Made by a program: the position numbers and the translations under genes
DNA from: Flavobacteriales bacterium
GTDB taxonomy: Bacteria > Bacteroidota > Bacteroidia > UBA10329
Reading direction: 5' to 3'
NCBI GenBank assembly: GCA_020635495.1
Contig: JACJZQ010000003.1
Coordinates: 227,548 to 291,547 of the forward strand
DNA length: 64,000 bases
Shown here: piece by piece, positions 60,781 through 64,000 of the stretch
Layout: every line of letters begins with the position of its first letter
How positions within the stretch are numbered: position 1 is the first letter of the stretch
The notes under the pieces: generated by a model
What the model was told of the DNA's origin: nothing
The model's database searches: none
The model's input: the letters and a program-made list of their open reading frames with translations, nothing else

Positions 60781-60788
60781 CAAAAGTA
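60781..60788 (-). promoter_or_regulatory. -7 promoter box for yicC
   Basis: The minus strand reads TACTTTTG, an exact match ending 5 nt before ATG 60775. A TTG lies 16 nt further upstream, within the rnhA coding region. Confidence 0.55.
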
Positions 60789-60792
60789 GCAA

Positions 60793-61281
60793 ATGGCAGA
60801 AGCGCAACCGATAGTGATCTATACCGATGGTTCGGCTTTGGGAAATCCCGGGCCGGGCGGCTACGGAATTGTGCTTTCGTTCAAGAATCAATACAAAGAG
60901 ATTTCTCAGGGATACCGCCTGACGACCAACAACCGAATGGAATTGCTGGCCATCATCGTAGCGCTTGAAATACTGAAAGTCTCTGACCGCGAGGTAATCA
61001 TCTATTCAGACAGCAAATACGTGATCGATAGCGTGACCAAAGGTTGGGTTTTCGGCTGGGTGAAAAAGGGTTTCAAAGGCAAAAAGAACGCTGACCTATG
61101 GAAGCGTTTCCTACAGATCTATCCGAAAAACAAGGTCAAATTCCAGTGGGTCAAAGGCCACGCCAACATTCCTGGAAACGAGCGTTGCGATAAATTGGCA
61201 GTGGCTGCTTCCAACGACAAGAAAAACCACTTGGTGGATGAAGGCTACGAGGCTGAAAACACCGAAAGTGGACTTTTCTGA
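60793..61281 (+). CDS. rnhA: Ribonuclease HI
   Basis: A 162-residue enzyme cutting the RNA strand of RNA-DNA hybrids. The catalytic set is visible: Asp in IYTDGSALGNPGPGGYG, Glu in NNRMELLAIIVALE, Asp in IIYSDSKYVIDSV and Asp in NERCDKLAVAA, with the His in KGHANIPGNE. Complete by length. Divergent from yicC with only 17 bp between starts. Confidence 0.97.
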   Translation: MAEAQPIVIYTDGSALGNPGPGGYGIVLSFKNQYKEISQGYRLTTNNRMELLAIIVALEILKVSDREVIIYSDSKYVIDSVTKGWVFGWVKKGFKGKKNADLWKRFLQIYPKNKVKFQWVKGHANIPGNERCDKLAVAASNDKKNHLVDEGYEAENTESGLF

Positions 61282-61286
61282 GTCGA

Positions 61287-62954
61287 TCAGCTCAGACCAG
61301 TGATCACACCATTTTTGTCGATGTCCATCCCTTCTGATGCGGGAACTTCAGGCAGTCCGGGCATGCGCATCATTTTGCCGATTATGGGAATGAGAAATCC
61401 CGCGCCAGCCGCAATTTCGAACTCACGGACATTCAACTCAAAACCAGTTGGCGCACCCAATTCATTTGGATTTTCGGAGAATGATTTTTGCGTTTTCGCC
61501 ATGCAGATCGGCAGGTTGGAAAGTCCAATTTGCTCTATGGACTTCAAGTCTCGTTGTGCTTTGGAAGAATATTGTACCTCACCGGCTCCATAAATTTCTG
61601 AAGCAATGGTCCAGATCTTCTCTTTTACTGGAGTGTTCCAATCGTAGAGCGGTTTAAAATCGGATGGTTCTTCAATTGCATCGGCAACTGCTTGCGCCAG
61701 ATCGATGCAACCATTTCCGCCATTTGTCCAACCATCGGAAACAACGGCTTTGCTTCCGCCCAATTCCTGACAGGCCTGTTTCAACCAGTTGATTTCTTCT
61801 TCGCTATCGTTCACGAACTGATTGATGACAACAACAGGTTTGAAACCGAACTTCTGCATGTTCTGAATGTGTCGTTCGAGATTGCTGAAGCCTTTTTTCA
61901 CAGCCTCCAAATTGGGTTTCGAAATTTCAGAAAGTGAAGCTCCACCTTGGTAGCGAAGTGCCCTAAGTGTGGCAACGACCACAACCGCATCTGGCTTCAG
62001 ATTACCATATCCGCATTTGATGTCGAGGAATTTCTCCGCGCCAAGGTCAGCTCCGAAACCCGCTTCAGTTACCACGTAATCTGCCAACGAAAGACCCATT
62101 TTTGTTCCAATGATGGAATTGGTTCCCTGCGCGATGTTCCCGAAAGGACCACCGTGAATAATGGCAGGATTGCCTTCCAACGTTTGCACGAGATTCGGTT
62201 TGATGGCCTCCTTGAGGAGAATCGCCATGGCGCCTTCGGCTTTCAAATCGCGGGCGTAAATCGGTTTCTTATCGTAGGTGAATCCAACGAAGATGTTTCC
62301 AAGTCTGCGCTTCAGGTCTTCCAGATCGGTGCAAAGGCACAAAATGGCCATGACCTCAGAAGCAGCTGTAATGTTGAAACCCGTCTCTCTTGGCACGCCA
62401 TCTGAAGTACCTCCTAAACCCGCAACCACATGGCGCAATGAACGGTCGTTCATGTCTATCACACGCTTCCAAACCACTGTTCTTGGGTCGATACCGAGAT
62501 TGCGGGTTTTGCTCTGAATGTTGTTGTCGATGAGCGCGGATAGCAGATTATTCGCTTTCTCGATGGCTGCAAAATCACCCGTAAAATGCAGGTTGATATC
62601 TTCCATTGGAATGACCTGCGACCAACCTCCGCCTGTGGCGCCACCTTTAATCCCGAAAACGGGCCCAAGCGATGGCTCGCGCAGCACCGCGATAGACTTC
62701 TTCCCGATCTTGACCAATCCTTCATTCAACCCAATCGAAACAGTTGTTTTTCCTTCGCCCGCAGGCGTAGGCGTCATGGCGGTCACAAGAATCAACTTCG
62801 ATTTTGAAGCTTTCTTCTCATCGATCAGATCAAGTGGAAGCTTGGCCTTGAATCTGCCGTAAGGCTCAACCAATTGATGGTCGATACCGAGTTGAGAGGC
62901 AATCTCATGGATCGGTTTCGGGGTAACCTTTTGTGCGATTTCGAGATCTGTCAT
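61287..62954 (-). CDS. fhs: Formate-tetrahydrofolate ligase
   Basis: A 555-residue enzyme that makes 10-formyl-THF from formate, ATP and THF, feeding purine synthesis. ATG 62954 (MTDLEIAQKVTPKPIHEIA) is the standard start; a longer ORF begins at 62996. ATP-binding TPTPAGEGKTTVSIGLNEGL and REPSLGPVFGIKGGATGGGWSQVIPMEDINLHFTGD are diagnostic. The end is AGAGFLIPIIGKMMRMPGLPEVPASEGMDID. The product is the cofactor needed by PurH, encoded elsewhere in the window. Confidence 0.97.
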   Translation of the reverse strand: MTDLEIAQKVTPKPIHEIASQLGIDHQLVEPYGRFKAKLPLDLIDEKKASKSKLILVTAMTPTPAGEGKTTVSIGLNEGLVKIGKKSIAVLREPSLGPVFGIKGGATGGGWSQVIPMEDINLHFTGDFAAIEKANNLLSALIDNNIQSKTRNLGIDPRTVVWKRVIDMNDRSLRHVVAGLGGTSDGVPRETGFNITAASEVMAILCLCTDLEDLKRRLGNIFVGFTYDKKPIYARDLKAEGAMAILLKEAIKPNLVQTLEGNPAIIHGGPFGNIAQGTNSIIGTKMGLSLADYVVTEAGFGADLGAEKFLDIKCGYGNLKPDAVVVVATLRALRYQGGASLSEISKPNLEAVKKGFSNLERHIQNMQKFGFKPVVVINQFVNDSEEEINWLKQACQELGGSKAVVSDGWTNGGNGCIDLAQAVADAIEEPSDFKPLYDWNTPVKEKIWTIASEIYGAGEVQYSSKAQRDLKSIEQIGLSNLPICMAKTQKSFSENPNELGAPTGFELNVREFEIAAGAGFLIPIIGKMMRMPGLPEVPASEGMDIDKNGVITGLS

Positions 62955-62996
62955 GGCAATTGATCTTGGTTTCAAAGTGATTGACAAAGAAACCAT

Positions 62997-63034
62997 GACA
63001 AAATAAAAGCCCGCTGAGTATTATCAGCGGGCTT
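62997..63034 (-). terminator. Terminator of the PKD-repeat cargo gene
   Basis: A perfect 11-bp stem AAGCCCGCTGA / TCAGCGGGCTT with a 6-nt loop; on the minus strand it is followed by TTTATTTTG. It separates the cargo gene from fhs. Confidence 0.9.
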
Positions 63035-63056
63035 ATGGTTTAAGGTCAGTTCGGTT

Positions 63057-64000
63057 CTAGTAGAGAACCATGATGGTTCCAGTGTTTCTTTCTCCTCCCG
63101 GGTAAGGAACACCTTCCCACGTCTCGCCATCAATGAATGTGGCTTCAATTTTCCAAACATACGATCCCTGTGGAACGAATGCGCCTTTGTACTGTCCGTC
63201 CCAACCTTCAGATGGACTTCCATTCTGCAAGGCGGTAGATTCCCACAATTGGTTACCCCAGTTATCGAACACCCAAACGTGGTACTCTGCAATTCCGGTT
63301 CCTTTAGGAAGGAACAATGCAGCCTCCCCGATCTCGCCAATGGCCATTGCATTCGGCACGTGTAGCGTTGTGTACAGATCAACCGACACGTAATGAACCG
63401 CTGTGTCTGCACATCCGAATTCGTTGATGGCGGTAAGCGTTACATTGAATCCGCCATAGTTAGGGAACTCATAGATCGGCTGGAATTCGTCAGACTCATC
63501 GCCATTTCCGAAATCCCAATTATATAGCTCAGCACCTACCGAATTGTTCACGAATTCATACTCATTTCCAGGTTCTGGAATAACAATCTGATTCGGTGTG
63601 AAGTCGGCAATTGGAGATGGGTAAGCTTGTACTGAACTTCCAAGGTCAACTGTGTCTGTACATCCACCTGCACCTTCAACAATCAGTGTAACGTTGTACG
63701 TACCTGGAATCTCGTAGAAGTGAGACGGACTTGGAAGGTTAGAGATGGTACCATCTCCGAAATTCCATGTATACGTCAATCCTGGAGAGCTCATATTGGT
63801 GAAGTTGACCAACAATGGCGCACAGCCTTCTGCATTATCCAAACTGAATTCTGCCGTTGGAACATCATCCACAACAACTGTAGATGTAGCCGTGTCTGAA
63901 CAGCCCGCTGCAGATATTGCAATCAGTGTAACGGTGTATGTTCCTGCATTGGCGTATTCTGCGCTTGGATTCACATCCTGAGACTGGTCTCCGTTTCCAA
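63057..64000 (-). CDS. PKD-repeat surface protein with T9SS type B domain, 5' end outside window
   Basis: The C-terminal 314 residues of a large secreted protein; the frame stays open to base 64000 (GNGDQSQDVNPSAEY leads in), so the N terminus is missing. At least three PKD domains are visible through their repeating GTYTVTLIAISAAGCSDTA, WNFGDGTI and WDFGNGDESDEFQ patterns. The end is a gliding-motility-type (type B) sorting domain: VWVFDNWGNQLWES, GWDGQYKGAFVPQGSYVWKIEA and a final RNTGTIMVLY. Such proteins are surface adhesins or matrix proteins. A strong terminator follows. Confidence 0.92.
   Translation of the reverse strand, partial: GNGDQSQDVNPSAEYANAGTYTVTLIAISAAGCSDTATSTVVVDDVPTAEFSLDNAEGCAPLLVNFTNMSSPGLTYTWNFGDGTISNLPSPSHFYEIPGTYNVTLIVEGAGGCTDTVDLGSSVQAYPSPIADFTPNQIVIPEPGNEYEFVNNSVGAELYNWDFGNGDESDEFQPIYEFPNYGGFNVTLTAINEFGCADTAVHYVSVDLYTTLHVPNAMAIGEIGEAALFLPKGTGIAEYHVWVFDNWGNQLWESTALQNGSPSEGWDGQYKGAFVPQGSYVWKIEATFIDGETWEGVPYPGGERNTGTIMVLY

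Overview
The window is chromosomal DNA from a member of the Bacteroidota, most likely order Flavobacteriales. Five large secreted proteins look like type IX secretion (T9SS) cargo: four end in a YPNPTN-like or FPNPA-like type A domain and the fifth in a gliding-motility-type B domain. Many genes are preceded by the Bacteroidota -7 box TAnnTTTG, Shine-Dalgarno sequences are rare, and small families typical of the phylum (DUF2795, DUF4286, DUF2480, DUF4468) are present. Coding density is high. I found no rRNA, tRNA, CRISPR array, prophage or full insertion sequence.

Layout. 1-5.1 kb: MscS channel, PhoD-like phosphatase, methyltransferase, orphan LolD/MacB-type ATPase, PduO-type adenosyltransferase, DUF2795 protein. 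5.3-11.3 kb: secA, a DinB-fold protein and a ppiD-like periplasmic foldase. 11.4-18.4 kb (minus): purH-mreB-mreC-mreD-mrdA-rodA, the rod-shape elongation machine behind a purine gene. 18.6-26.6 kb: MacB-type permease, methyltransferase, haloalkane dehalogenase, then mfd and fbp on the minus strand and a secreted tail-collar-like protein. 26.7-36.3 kb: GNAT, aspartate kinase, then a minus-strand run with a 2-hydroxyacid dehydrogenase, mgtE, rsmA, DUF4286, a TPR protein with a coiled-coil lipoprotein, serS, rpmA and rplU. 36.4-45.6 kb: a secreted haem c plus copper monooxygenase-like protein, an EamA transporter, two HMA copper-binding proteins, aldehyde dehydrogenase, T9SS cargo, small secreted proteins and a LolC/E-like permease. 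45.7-51 kb: rbfA, an MsbA-like exporter, a helical protein of unknown function and an RCC1-repeat protein. 51-58 kb (minus): the Fe-S assembly operon iscA/sufA-sufB-[four-helix-bundle gene]-sufC-sufD-sufS-sufE-sufT-like-DUF2480. 58-64 kb: FGE-fold protein, GH105 hydrolase, yicC, rnhA, fhs and the end of a PKD-repeat T9SS cargo gene that runs off the window.

Most unusual points: (i) a four-helix-bundle (S23/IVP) gene sits between sufB and sufC inside near-perfect 15-bp inverted repeats (GTTCAAGGTTC...), and ORF-free palindromes with the same end lie at two other gene junctions; (ii) sufS and sufE carry three single-base homopolymer contractions within about 870 bp, so both are frameshifted as given; (iii) two Fur-like palindromes lie before the suf operon, 83 bp apart; (iv) several TAnnTTTG boxes lie only 4-7 nt before a start codon, predicting near-leaderless mRNAs; (v) a PHM-like copper monooxygenase carries a CxxxCH haem domain and is encoded near copper chaperones.
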